DNA of 21,056 nt from Candidatus Pacearchaeota archaeon (GTDB taxonomy: Archaea; Nanobdellota; Nanobdellia; Pacearchaeales; GW2011-AR1). This document shows, in pieces, positions 1 to 6,236 of the stretch. The notes under the pieces were generated by a model. That model did not search any database. It was not told where the DNA came from and saw only the letters and a list, made by a program, of their open reading frames with translations. The first letter of the stretch is position 1. The number at the start of each line of letters is the position of its first letter. Location of the stretch: positions 1 to 21,056 of the forward strand of contig RFLO01000008.1 in the NCBI GenBank assembly GCA_003693875.1, given 5' to 3'. The translations under genes were made by a program, and so were the position numbers.

Positions 1-12
1 ATATATTTCAGA

Positions 13-825
13 CTAAATTTCAACAAAAATCTTGCATGCATTGCAAAGCTCTCCTCTCGATGGCTCCCCGCAATTCTTACAAAAAGAAACTCCCTCAAAA
101 GCCCTCCTGCGAAGAGGCAAGGCTATCTTTTGAAAATTCTCAACTATCTGCCTCTTTTTATCGTAGCCTATGCCCCTCATCCACTCCCTTGTGTCAACAC
201 GATATGTCCCAAAAGCGCAAGGGCATTTGTCATAAAGAATCTTAAATTTTTTTCTTTTTGCATATTTTAGAACCTCTGATTCCGGAACAAAAAAAAGCGG
301 CTTAATTCTTTGAACAAACCCCTCAACTTTTTTGCCACCGGTCGCTGGAGCAGAGTTCACACCCAAAAAAATATTTCCTTTCAAAAAATTCATCAAAACA
401 TTCTGAGCCTCATCATCAAGATTATGCCCCGTAGCAAGTTTGTCTGCACCAATTCTCTTAGCGCCACGATTCAAAAGCCATCTCTTTATTATGCCGCAGA
501 CAGTGCATCCAGTCAGATTTTTCTTTTTCCTTAAAACCGCCTTAATAAAACAAATTCCCTGGCCAAGTTCTTCTTTCAAGTCAATTATCGTAAGAGGAAC
601 CCCAAGTTCTCTGCAAAAGCGCTCCATATTTTCGCGATGAATTCTGGACCACTCGCCAAGATACAAATCAATCATAAGCCCGCAAACATTGTAGCCAAGT
701 TTGTTTAAAATATACAAAACAGATGTTGAATCCTTGCCACCAGACAAAGCAACAGCTACTTTCTCATCTCCTTCAATTAACCGGTATTCCCGAATAGTCC
801 GCAAAACCTCTGCTTCAATATCCAT
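13..825 (-). CDS. ttuA: TtuA/Ncs6/CTU1-family tRNA 2-thiolation protein lacking the N-terminal zinc finger
   Basis: Probable tRNA uridine 2-thiolation enzyme: an adenylating PP-loop ATPase that activates the tRNA base and inserts sulfur, in the cytoplasm. Seen in the 270-residue product: PP-loop SGGKDS (28-33), GHNLDDEA (133-140), C107-x-x-C110 plus C201 as the likely catalytic/Fe-S cysteine trio, and a C-terminal zinc ribbon C249, C252, C261, C264. Family members such as Pyrococcus TtuA also carry an N-terminal Cys/His zinc finger; here the protein starts directly at the helix before the PP-loop, and the 16 extra codons available upstream contain no cysteine. The start at 825 is chosen because a TATA box centred near 850 lies 25 bases upstream, so translation would be leaderless. 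Transcribed divergently from rps17e. Family assignment is strong; the exact tRNA target position (U34 or U54) cannot be told from sequence. Confidence 0.9.
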   Translation of the reverse strand: MDIEAEVLRTIREYRLIEGDEKVAVALSGGKDSTSVLYILNKLGYNVCGLMIDLYLGEWSRIHRENMERFCRELGVPLTIIDLKEELGQGICFIKAVLRKKKNLTGCTVCGIIKRWLLNRGAKRIGADKLATGHNLDDEAQNVLMNFLKGNIFLGVNSAPATGGKKVEGFVQRIKPLFFVPESEVLKYAKRKKFKILYDKCPCAFGTYRVDTREWMRGIGYDKKRQIVENFQKIALPLRRRAFEGVSFCKNCGEPSRGELCNACKIFVEI

Positions 826-846
826 CAAAAAATACAAAAAGACAGG

Positions 847-854
847 TTTAAAAG
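847..854 (-). promoter_or_regulatory. TATA box of the tRNA thiolation gene
   Basis: Sense-strand CTTTTAAA centred about 25 bases upstream of the ATG at 825. This spacing puts the predicted transcription start at the start codon, implying a leaderless mRNA. Confidence 0.65.
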
Positions 855-960
855 ACTTGTTAAAACTAACCAAAATTAAGATAATCCTCCTAACTTCTCA
901 AAAACAGCTCCATCTTAAAAACAGGGAACATTAATCTGAATGAAACGCAAAAACAATAAT

Positions 961-969
961 CTTTTTAAA
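961..969 (+). promoter_or_regulatory. TATA box of rps17e-albA
   Basis: CTTTTTAAA preceded by an A-rich BRE-like stretch, centred 26 bases before the ATG at 991. It argues against an upstream in-frame ATG at 940, which would lie before the promoter. Confidence 0.7.
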
Positions 970-990
970 CCTTCCAAGACACCCAAAAAA

Positions 991-1191
991 ATGGGAAAGA
1001 TTCGGTCTGCACTAATCAAAAGAACAGCAAAACAGCTAATTAAAGAGGCTCCAGATGCCTTCGATACAACATTTGAAGCAAACAAAAAAGCCCTTGGGAA
1101 TACAATGCCCAGCAAAAAAATGCGTAATAGGATTGCAGGCTATATCACAAGACTTAAAAAGAATGCCGAACTCACGCTCTCCAAAGACTAA
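991..1191 (+). CDS. rps17e: 30S ribosomal protein S17e
   Basis: Small-subunit ribosomal protein found in archaea and eukaryotes but not bacteria. The 66-residue product begins MGKIRSALIKRTAKQLI, carries the family pattern of a basic N-terminal helix, an acidic DAFDTTFEANKKAL segment, and the conserved MRNRIAGYITRL near the C-terminus. Length agrees with archaeal S17e (about 60-70 residues). An in-frame ATG at 940 would add 17 residues but lies upstream of the TATA box at 961-969, so the start at 991 is preferred; it gives a leaderless transcript. Likely co-transcribed with albA, which starts 18 bases after the stop. Confidence 0.93.
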   Translation: MGKIRSALIKRTAKQLIKEAPDAFDTTFEANKKALGNTMPSKKMRNRIAGYITRLKKNAELTLSKD

Positions 1192-1209
1192 ACTAAATAC
1201 AGGGTAAAA

Positions 1210-1527
1210 ATGGAAGAAACAAAAGAAACCTCAAACAACCAAGAAAACAAAGACACTTCCGTCTTTATTGGTGGAAAGCCTTTCATGAACTACGTGACTG
1301 GTGTGGTAATTCAGTTTACCACAAAAGGCGCTGATGAAGTGACCATCAAGTCACGTGGAAAGTTCATCTCAAAGGCTGTTGACGTCGCAGAGGTTGCAAG
1401 GAGAAAGTTCCTAAGCGGCCAAAATGTCGTCGTAAAAGACATAAAGATTGGAAGTGAAGAATTTGAAAACAAAGAAGGAAAGAAGATAAACGTTTCCACG
1501 ATGGAAATTGTTCTTGGAAAGCAGTGA
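1210..1527 (+). CDS. albA: DNA/RNA-binding protein Alba
   Basis: Archaeal chromatin and RNA-binding protein of the Alba superfamily (IF3-C-like fold), acting as a dimer on DNA and RNA. The 105-residue product has the core VFIGGKPFMNYV (18-29), TIKSRGKFISKAVDVAEVARRKF (45-67) and a C-terminal strand VSTMEIVLGK. The lysine pair GKKP of Sulfolobus Alba, whose acetylation lowers DNA affinity, appears here as GGKP, so only one of the two lysines (K23) remains. The first 15 residues form a charged Gln/Asn/Glu-rich tail that family members often lack. AGGG at 1201-1204, five bases before the ATG, acts as a ribosome-binding site, consistent with translation as second gene of an rps17e-albA transcript. 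A T-rich terminator follows. Confidence 0.95.
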   Translation: MEETKETSNNQENKDTSVFIGGKPFMNYVTGVVIQFTTKGADEVTIKSRGKFISKAVDVAEVARRKFLSGQNVVVKDIKIGSEEFENKEGKKINVSTMEIVLGKQ

Positions 1528-1564
1528 TTGCTTCTTTCCCTCTTTTTATTTTTTTGTTTCTTTG
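1528..1564 (+). terminator. T-rich terminator after albA
   Basis: Directly after the albA stop the plus strand holds several T runs (T5, T7, T3) without a stable hairpin, the usual form of an archaeal intrinsic terminator. It separates albA from the independently promoted Sm-like gene. Confidence 0.6.
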
Positions 1565-1588
1565 TTAAGATTAACTCTTATAACATAA

Positions 1589-1598
1589 AGTTTTAAAA
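1589..1598 (+). promoter_or_regulatory. TATA box of the Sm-like gene
   Basis: AGTTTTAAAA centred about 27 bases before the ATG at 1621; the mRNA is predicted to be leaderless. Confidence 0.65.
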
Positions 1599-1620
1599 AC
1601 CCTATTTTTAGAGTATAATC

Positions 1621-1863
1621 ATGGTAAACGGAATTGACAGGCCTCTCGACCTGCTAAACTCCTCCAAGGGAAAGGAAATTTTAGTCCAGCTAAAAAACGG
1701 CAAGCAATTCGTTGGGACCCTCCTTGCCTTTGACATACACATCAACATTGTTCTTGATAACGCAAAAGAAATAGAAAATGGTGAACAGGCAAGAAGCTAC
1801 GGGCTAACATTTCTTAGAGGGGACACGATAATCTTCATTTCCCCGTCATCTGCTAACTCTTAG
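1621..1863 (+). CDS. Archaeal Sm-like (LSm/SmAP) RNA-binding protein
   Basis: Sm-fold protein expected to form a heptameric ring that binds oligo-U RNA; role in RNA metabolism. The 80-residue product shows the Sm1 motif (17-48) with the D38-x-H40-x-N42 uridine-binding triad and the Sm2 motif with R66-G67-D68 followed by hydrophobic strand residues TIIFIS. Length is normal for SmAP1. The TATA box at 1589-1598 gives a leaderless start. Its stop codon TAG abuts, with zero spacing, the stop codon of the convergent RNase Z gene (TAGCTA at 1861-1866), so no terminator fits between the two genes. Confidence 0.93.
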   Translation: MVNGIDRPLDLLNSSKGKEILVQLKNGKQFVGTLLAFDIHINIVLDNAKEIENGEQARSYGLTFLRGDTIIFISPSSANS

Positions 1864-2778
1864 CTAAATCTCAACAGAATCGAGATCCTCGGGCAAAAAA
1901 ACATTCTTGAAAATCTTTCTCGCTTCACCAAGAATTTTTTTCGGCATTTCGTCGTGCCTCTGACTCAAATGAATCAGAGCAAGGCGCTTAACATTTGCCT
2001 CTTTCGCAAGACGCGCCGCATCTTCGCTTGTCATATGCGCTCGCTCCTCGGCAAGGTTTTTCTCATCAGCAGAAAAAGTAGATTCGCTTATCAAAAGTTC
2101 TGCCCCCCGTGAAATTTCAACTAATTGTTTACAAAACCTCGTATCAATCACAAAAGCCACTCTCCTCTCAGGCTCCTTATAAATCAGCTTAGACCCATCA
2201 ATCTCTTTTCCATCAAAAACAACCTTCTCACCCCTCGCAAGTTTTCCGACAATCGGAGAATTAGGAAGATTAAATTTCTTTAACTTTTCTCTATCAAGCC
2301 TCGTCTTCTCTTTTACAACAAAAGCATAGCTATTGGTCAAGACATCGTGGTCTGCTGGAACGCTCTCAACACAAAATTCTCCCCCATCAAAAACAACACC
2401 CTTCTCAACTTCAAACACATCAAGAGCAAGCTTTACAAAATTTCCTTTTCTCAAGAATAGCTTTGAGTAAAGAGCCAACAAATCACGCGTTCCCCTCGGA
2501 CCGTAAATTTCAATTTTCTCCTCAATTTTTAAGAGCATAAGTGTTTGAAAAAGTCCAGGAAGCCCAAGAACATGATCTCCGTGCCAATGGCTTAAAAAAA
2601 TACGCTTAATCTTCGTAGGGCTAATTCCTGCCTTTCTAAACTGCCTTTGGGTGCCCTCGCCACAGTCAAAAAGAATTCCTTCATCCTTGTACTGAACAAA
2701 GACTGCAGGATGATTTCTCCTTGAAGTTGGCACAGCCGACCCGGTCCCCAGAAACGTAACCTTTATTTTTTCTGCCAT
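1864..2778 (-). CDS. rnz: Ribonuclease Z (tRNA 3'-end endonuclease)
   Basis: Metallo-beta-lactamase-fold tRNase Z that removes the 3' trailer of pre-tRNAs before CCA addition. The 304-residue product contains H64-W-H66-G-D68-H69, H144 in PADHD, D212 in IDTR, the H248-M-T250 motif, and H270 in LIHLSQR: a complete set of dizinc ligands and catalytic residues. The GTGSAVPT start is typical of the family, as is the short-form length of about 300. It lies just downstream of tRNA-Arg and tRNA-Cys on the same strand; these, like the third tRNA here, have no encoded CCA and so fit the enzyme as substrates. A TATA-like element 24-25 bases upstream gives it its own leaderless start, though read-through from the tRNAs is possible. 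Confidence 0.96.
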   Translation of the reverse strand: MAEKIKVTFLGTGSAVPTSRRNHPAVFVQYKDEGILFDCGEGTQRQFRKAGISPTKIKRIFLSHWHGDHVLGLPGLFQTLMLLKIEEKIEIYGPRGTRDLLALYSKLFLRKGNFVKLALDVFEVEKGVVFDGGEFCVESVPADHDVLTNSYAFVVKEKTRLDREKLKKFNLPNSPIVGKLARGEKVVFDGKEIDGSKLIYKEPERRVAFVIDTRFCKQLVEISRGAELLISESTFSADEKNLAEERAHMTSEDAARLAKEANVKRLALIHLSQRHDEMPKKILGEARKIFKNVFLPEDLDSVEI

Positions 2779-2790
2779 AAAAAGTGGTGG

Positions 2791-2797
2791 AAAAAAA
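2791..2797 (-). terminator. T7 run downstream of tRNA-Cys
   Basis: Seven A on the plus strand give T7 on the minus strand, about 20 bases past the 3' end of tRNA-Cys and before the RNase Z start. It could end the tRNA transcript. It also overlaps the region between the rnz TATA box and start, so its role is uncertain. Confidence 0.4.
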
Positions 2798-2798
2798 G

Positions 2799-2806
2799 CT
2801 TTTTAT
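2799..2806 (-). promoter_or_regulatory. TATA-like box of rnz
   Basis: Sense ATAAAAAG centred 24-25 bases before the ATG at 2778, matching the spacing used by other genes in the window, though it is a weaker match than CTTTTAAA. Confidence 0.5.
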
Positions 2807-2816
2807 CTGTTTTGAA

Positions 2817-2887
2817 AGCAGGCACTGGGATTCGAACCCAGGATCAGAGGTCTGCAGCCTCTTGCCTTACCACTTGGCTATGCCTGC
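2817..2887 (-). tRNA. tRNA-Cys (anticodon GCA)
   Basis: Complete cloverleaf of 71 bases. Acceptor GCAGGCA/TGCCTGC, D-arm GCC/GGC, anticodon stem AGAGG/CCTCT with loop CTGCAGA (anticodon GCA, G37), T-arm CTGGG/CCCAG with canonical loop TTCGAAT, and discriminator U73, the cysteine identity base. CCA is not encoded. Only one base separates it from the upstream tRNA-Arg, so both come from one precursor. Confidence 0.97.
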
Positions 2888-2888
2888 A

Positions 2889-2963
2889 CGCTCCCGACAG
2901 GATTTGAACCTGCGACTTTCTGCTTAGAAGGCAGACGCTCTATCCAGGCTGAGCTACGGGAGC
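2889..2963 (-). tRNA. tRNA-Arg (anticodon TCT)
   Basis: Complete cloverleaf of 75 bases. Acceptor GCTCCCG/CGGGAGC, D-arm GCTC/GAGC, anticodon stem TCTGC/GCAGA with loop CTTCTAA (anticodon UCU, A37), T-arm GCAGG/CCTGT (one G-U pair) with loop TTCAAAT, discriminator G73. CCA is not encoded. A TATA box 28 bases upstream drives it together with tRNA-Cys. Confidence 0.97.
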
Positions 2964-2987
2964 CTAAAACTAAAAGACCTTGCTTGC

Positions 2988-2995
2988 TTTAAAAG
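2988..2995 (-). promoter_or_regulatory. TATA box of the tRNA-Arg/tRNA-Cys unit
   Basis: Sense CTTTTAAA centred about 28 bases upstream of the tRNA-Arg 5' end. It lies back-to-back with the plus-strand glyS promoter about 20 bases away. Confidence 0.65.
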
Positions 2996-3011
2996 TTTAT
3001 TGAAAGCCAAT

Positions 3012-3020
3012 TTTTATAAA
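3012..3020 (+). promoter_or_regulatory. TATA box of glyS
   Basis: TTTTATAAA centred 26 bases before the ATG at 3042. It rules out the earlier in-frame start at 3000 and supports a leaderless transcript. Confidence 0.7.
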
Positions 3021-3041
3021 GAGCGTTGCCTACCTCCTCCT

Positions 3042-4472
3042 ATGGCAAGGCTGACAATTGACGAGCTCGCAAATTTCTGCAAAAGAAAGGGCTTCGTATA
3101 TCCTACAGCAGAAATTTATGGGGGTTTCTCTGGGTTTTTTGACTTTGGGCCTCTTGGAGTTGAACTAAAAAACAACATAAAAAACGAATGGTGGAAATTC
3201 CATGTCCAACAAAGAGACGATGTCGTTGGGCTTGATGGAAGCATAATCACAAATCCAAAAATTTGGGAAGCATCAGGCCACACCGAGAAATTCATTGACG
3301 TCCGTGTCTTCTGCAAAAACTGCAAAAAAGAATCAAAAATAGACCCCAGCCAAACAGAGGTCTGTGAAGAATGCGGAAAGCCCCTGGAGATTAAAGAAGA
3401 ATTTAACCCAATGTTCAAAACAATCGTCGGTCCAAGCGAAAAAGGCATTCCAGCGTATCTTCGTCCTGAAACAGCACAGATGATTTTTGCCAATTTCAAA
3501 AGCGTATACGAAGTTTCAAGACTAAAATTGCCCTTCGGAATTGCTCAGATTGGAAAATCATTCAGAAACGAAATAGCTCCCCGAAACTTCCTTTTCAGGT
3601 GCCGCGAATTCGAACAAATGGAGCTTGAATACTTCACCGACCCAAATCACAAGAATCCTCTGCAAATCAAAGACATTTCAATCGGTGTGTACTCAAAAGA
3701 AATGCAAAAAAAAGGAGAACCGCCAAAAACAATGAGTATAAAAGAGGCACTTTCAAAAAAATTGATAAAATTGCCTTGGCACGCCTACTGGCTATCAAAA
3801 GAACTTGAATGGTTCATCTCTCTTGGTGTAAACCCAAAAAACCTCCGCATACGCCAGCACAAAGACAACGAAAAATCCCACTATGCAACAGACACATGGG
3901 ATATAGAATACAATTTTCCGTTTGGATGGAAAGAGCTTGAAGGAATTGCAGACAGAGGAACCTTTGACCTAAAAGCCCACGAAAAAGCATCAAAAAAAGA
4001 ACTGCGTTTTGTGACAGAAAAAGGAGAGAAAATTCTCCCTCAAGTAATTGCAGAGCCGTCCCTCGGAGTAGAAAGGGCATTTATAGTCTTCCTCTTGGAA
4101 GCCTACACAAAAAATAACAAAGATTTCACAATCCTTCGCCTTCATCCAAAACTTGCCCCAGTAAAAGCCGCCATCTTGCCTCTCGTAAGAAAAGAAAAAT
4201 CCCTCGTAAAAATTGCAAAAGACCTATATTCCAAAACAAAACAGGACCTAAATGTCGTCTACGACCAATCTGGCTCAATAGGGCGTCGCTATGCAAGGAA
4301 TGATGAGATTGGAACGCCGTTTTGTGTTACAATAGACAACGAATCAGAAAAAAATGCCGACGCCACAATAAGAAACCGCGATGATGGAAAACAAAAAAGG
4401 ATAAAACTGGAAAAAATTCCAAAAATCTTAAGAGAACTTTGTGAAGGCAAAAAAAGTTTCAAAGAAGTCTAA
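3042..4472 (+). CDS. glyS: Glycyl-tRNA synthetase (archaeal/eukaryotic alpha2 type)
   Basis: Class IIa aminoacyl-tRNA synthetase charging tRNA-Gly with glycine. In the 476-residue product: N-terminal RKGFVYPTAEIYGG and DFGPLGVELKNN signature (15-44), WEASGH (75-80), a zinc-binding insertion with C91, C94, C108, C111, motif 2 around FRNEIAPRNFLFR (174-186), motif 3 PSLGVERAF (339-347), and a C-terminal HGTP anticodon-binding domain from about 365. All parts expected of the dimeric single-chain enzyme are present, though the length is somewhat short for the archaeal family. The start at 3042 is fixed by the TATA box 26 bases upstream; an in-frame ATG at 3000 precedes that promoter. Followed 40 bases later by the MinD-like gene, which has its own promoter-like element. 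Confidence 0.96.
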   Translation: MARLTIDELANFCKRKGFVYPTAEIYGGFSGFFDFGPLGVELKNNIKNEWWKFHVQQRDDVVGLDGSIITNPKIWEASGHTEKFIDVRVFCKNCKKESKIDPSQTEVCEECGKPLEIKEEFNPMFKTIVGPSEKGIPAYLRPETAQMIFANFKSVYEVSRLKLPFGIAQIGKSFRNEIAPRNFLFRCREFEQMELEYFTDPNHKNPLQIKDISIGVYSKEMQKKGEPPKTMSIKEALSKKLIKLPWHAYWLSKELEWFISLGVNPKNLRIRQHKDNEKSHYATDTWDIEYNFPFGWKELEGIADRGTFDLKAHEKASKKELRFVTEKGEKILPQVIAEPSLGVERAFIVFLLEAYTKNNKDFTILRLHPKLAPVKAAILPLVRKEKSLVKIAKDLYSKTKQDLNVVYDQSGSIGRRYARNDEIGTPFCVTIDNESEKNADATIRNRDDGKQKRIKLEKIPKILRELCEGKKSFKEV

Positions 4473-4475
4473 AAA

Positions 4476-4483
4476 CTTATATA
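4476..4483 (+). promoter_or_regulatory. TATA box of the MinD-like gene
   Basis: CTTATATA just after the glyS stop, centred 33-34 bases before the ATG at 4513. The longer spacing leaves a leader of under 10 bases, where a GAGG ribosome-binding site sits (4504-4507). Confidence 0.5.
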
Positions 4484-4512
4484 CTCAAAAAGATATGTTA
4501 AAAGAGGTGAAA

Positions 4513-5316
4513 ATGTCAAAGGTAATTGCTTTTGTATCCATAAAAGGGGGCGTTGGAAAAACAACTCTTGCTGTAGAGACTGCACACGCACTTGCAAATG
4601 AATTCAACAAAAGAGTTCTTTTAGTAGACGCTAATTTTTCGGCTCCAAACATCGGACTCTACCTTGACCTTACAAACGATGTCACGCTTCACGAAGCTCT
4701 TGATGGAACCTTCCTTCACAACGCAATCTACGAGGCACACGGAATTGATGTTGTCCCAGCAAAGCTTTATCCGGAAAAAGAAGTTGACATATTTCGCTTA
4801 AAAAAGATAATTTCAAAATTTAAGCCGCGCTATGATTTCATAATCCTTGATTCTTCCCCAAACTATGAAGAGCTAAAGCCCGTAATAGCTGCCGCAGACA
4901 AAATCTTTCTCGTAACATCTCCTGACCACGTAACTCTTGTAACCTCCCTTAAAGCAGCCGATATAGCAAAAAAACAAAAAACGCCTGTAGAAGGGGTAAT
5001 TGTCAACAGAATTCGGAGTCCGCGGCACGAATATAACCTAAACGAAATAGAAAAAATATCCAGCACACCGGTAGTGGCTAAAATACCGGATAACAAATCC
5101 CTTGCAAGGTCGCTTTATGAAAAAAAGCCCCTTGGCGCAATTGATCCGTCAAATAAAGTTTCAAAAGAAATAAAAAAATTCGCGTCGGCAATCTGTGGGC
5201 TTCCTGAAAAACAGGGAGGAATATTCTCAAAACTCCTCCCATTCAAAAACCTTCTTGGAAAAGAAGTTGTAAACAGAGAACTTCTCAGACAAAAATTTTA
5301 TGAAAGCGTGCTTTAA
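4513..5316 (+). CDS. MinD/ParA-family ATPase
   Basis: Deviant-Walker P-loop ATPase of the MinD/ParA group, which dimerises on ATP and positions cargo on membrane or nucleoid. The 267-residue product has deviant Walker A KGGVGKTT (11-18), a switch I-like VDANFSAPNIG (38-48) where many relatives have a second Asp in place of N41, and Walker B ILDSSPN (111-117). The last 35 residues after about 232 form an extra basic/hydrophobic tail that could be an amphipathic membrane-targeting helix, as in MinD; that is inference. GAGG at 4504-4507 lies five bases before the ATG, favouring this start over in-frame ATGs at 4441 and 4495. Its end overlaps the convergent VWA gene by four bases. No MinE or MinC gene is seen. 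Cargo is unknown. Confidence 0.85.
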   Translation: MSKVIAFVSIKGGVGKTTLAVETAHALANEFNKRVLLVDANFSAPNIGLYLDLTNDVTLHEALDGTFLHNAIYEAHGIDVVPAKLYPEKEVDIFRLKKIISKFKPRYDFIILDSSPNYEELKPVIAAADKIFLVTSPDHVTLVTSLKAADIAKKQKTPVEGVIVNRIRSPRHEYNLNEIEKISSTPVVAKIPDNKSLARSLYEKKPLGAIDPSNKVSKEIKKFASAICGLPEKQGGIFSKLLPFKNLLGKEVVNRELLRQKFYESVL

Positions 5317-6236
5317 GGAACAACTCTAAATCTTAGGTTATGGAGAATCCAGCTTATCGAAAAAAGCACTACTGCGGCAAGCAAAAGATAAAATGACAAA
5401 TCAAGATGAACGGTTTTATTCTTCAAATTTGCAATCTTGTCAATTGCCCTGCTCATCTTGTCACGGTTACTTACTAAAAAGAATTGCCCGCCGCTATTGA
5501 AAGCAAGGGATTTCAAAAAATCCTCATCAAGTTTTGAGATAACCTTAAGGGTGCTAACTCCTCCTTCCTTTGTCCCAACAGCAATAGAATTTACAACAAT
5601 CTCGTTTCTCTTGAGGTACTCAATAATTGAAGGAGCGTCATTTACATTTGACTGGCCATCACTAAAAAGCACAACTGATTTAAAACGCTTATCTTTGAGT
5701 AGTTTATTCGCACTAATAATTGCATTGTAAACATTCGTTCCAGGAATCCTGCCAAAGGATGCTTCACTTATTGCCGCCTTAACTTTTTCCTTGTTGGTGC
5801 TTAAAACATGCAAGACTTTTGCATCACCTGAAAAGGAAATAACTCCTATCTCCGTTCCAACTGGAAGCAAGTCCACAAACCATTTGGCTCCTGCTTTAGC
5901 TGCCTCAAGCCTATTTGGGCTCAAATCGTCTGCCCCCATGCTCTCTGAAGTATCAATAGCAATAACATAAGAATAGGTGCTGCTGTCTGCCTTAAAAGAA
6001 ACACCCATCCCAGCAATCGCAAAAATTAAAAGAACTAAAACTAAAAGATTAATATAAAGTGCCATAAAATTCTTGGAAAAAAATTCTATGTCGTAAAAAC
6101 GCTCCATTGCCTCAAAGTTTGCATAAAGAAGTGCTTTTTTCTTATTGTAAATTAGGCTAAAAAAATAAACAAAAAGAAAAAAAGGAACAAGAAAAAGCAG
6201 GAATAAAAAACGAGGATAAAGAAATGTAAACTCCAT
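5313..6236 (-). CDS. VWA-domain membrane protein (BatA-like)
   Basis: Membrane-anchored von Willebrand factor A protein of the BatA/BatB type, usually encoded with MoxR and DUF58 proteins. In the 307-residue product: an N-terminal YPRFLFLLFLVP segment in the first membrane span (about 6-28), a second span (about 59-77), a VWA domain (about 88-265) with a complete MIDAS D95-T-S97-E-S99, T167 and D193 (SDG), and a third span (about 281-298). The VWA domain lies between spans 2 and 3 and is probably extracytoplasmic or membrane-proximal. The start at 6236 overlaps the DUF58 stop by one base (TAATG) and has a strong AAGGAGG ribosome-binding site (6242-6248). Last gene of the operon; its stop overlaps the MinD-like gene at TTAA. 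Confidence 0.88.
   Translation of the reverse strand: MEFTFLYPRFLFLLFLVPFFLFVYFFSLIYNKKKALLYANFEAMERFYDIEFFSKNFMALYINLLVLVLLIFAIAGMGVSFKADSSTYSYVIAIDTSESMGADDLSPNRLEAAKAGAKWFVDLLPVGTEIGVISFSGDAKVLHVLSTNKEKVKAAISEASFGRIPGTNVYNAIISANKLLKDKRFKSVVLFSDGQSNVNDAPSIIEYLKRNEIVVNSIAVGTKEGGVSTLKVISKLDEDFLKSLAFNSGGQFFLVSNRDKMSRAIDKIANLKNKTVHLDLSFYLLLAAVVLFSISWILHNLRFRVVP

Noticed and set aside
940..990. Earlier ATG for S17e adding 17 residues
   Set aside because: It lies upstream of the TATA box at 961-969 and the extra residues are not part of the S17e family.
826..990. Possible C/D-box sRNA or small gene in the largest intergenic gap
   Set aside because: A CTGA is present but no paired C box with suitable spacing, and no supported small frame; the gap is explained by two divergent promoters.
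3116..3499. 127-codon open frame antisense to glyS
   Set aside because: The glyS frame carries conserved class II synthetase residues across this region; the antisense product is low in recognisable features.
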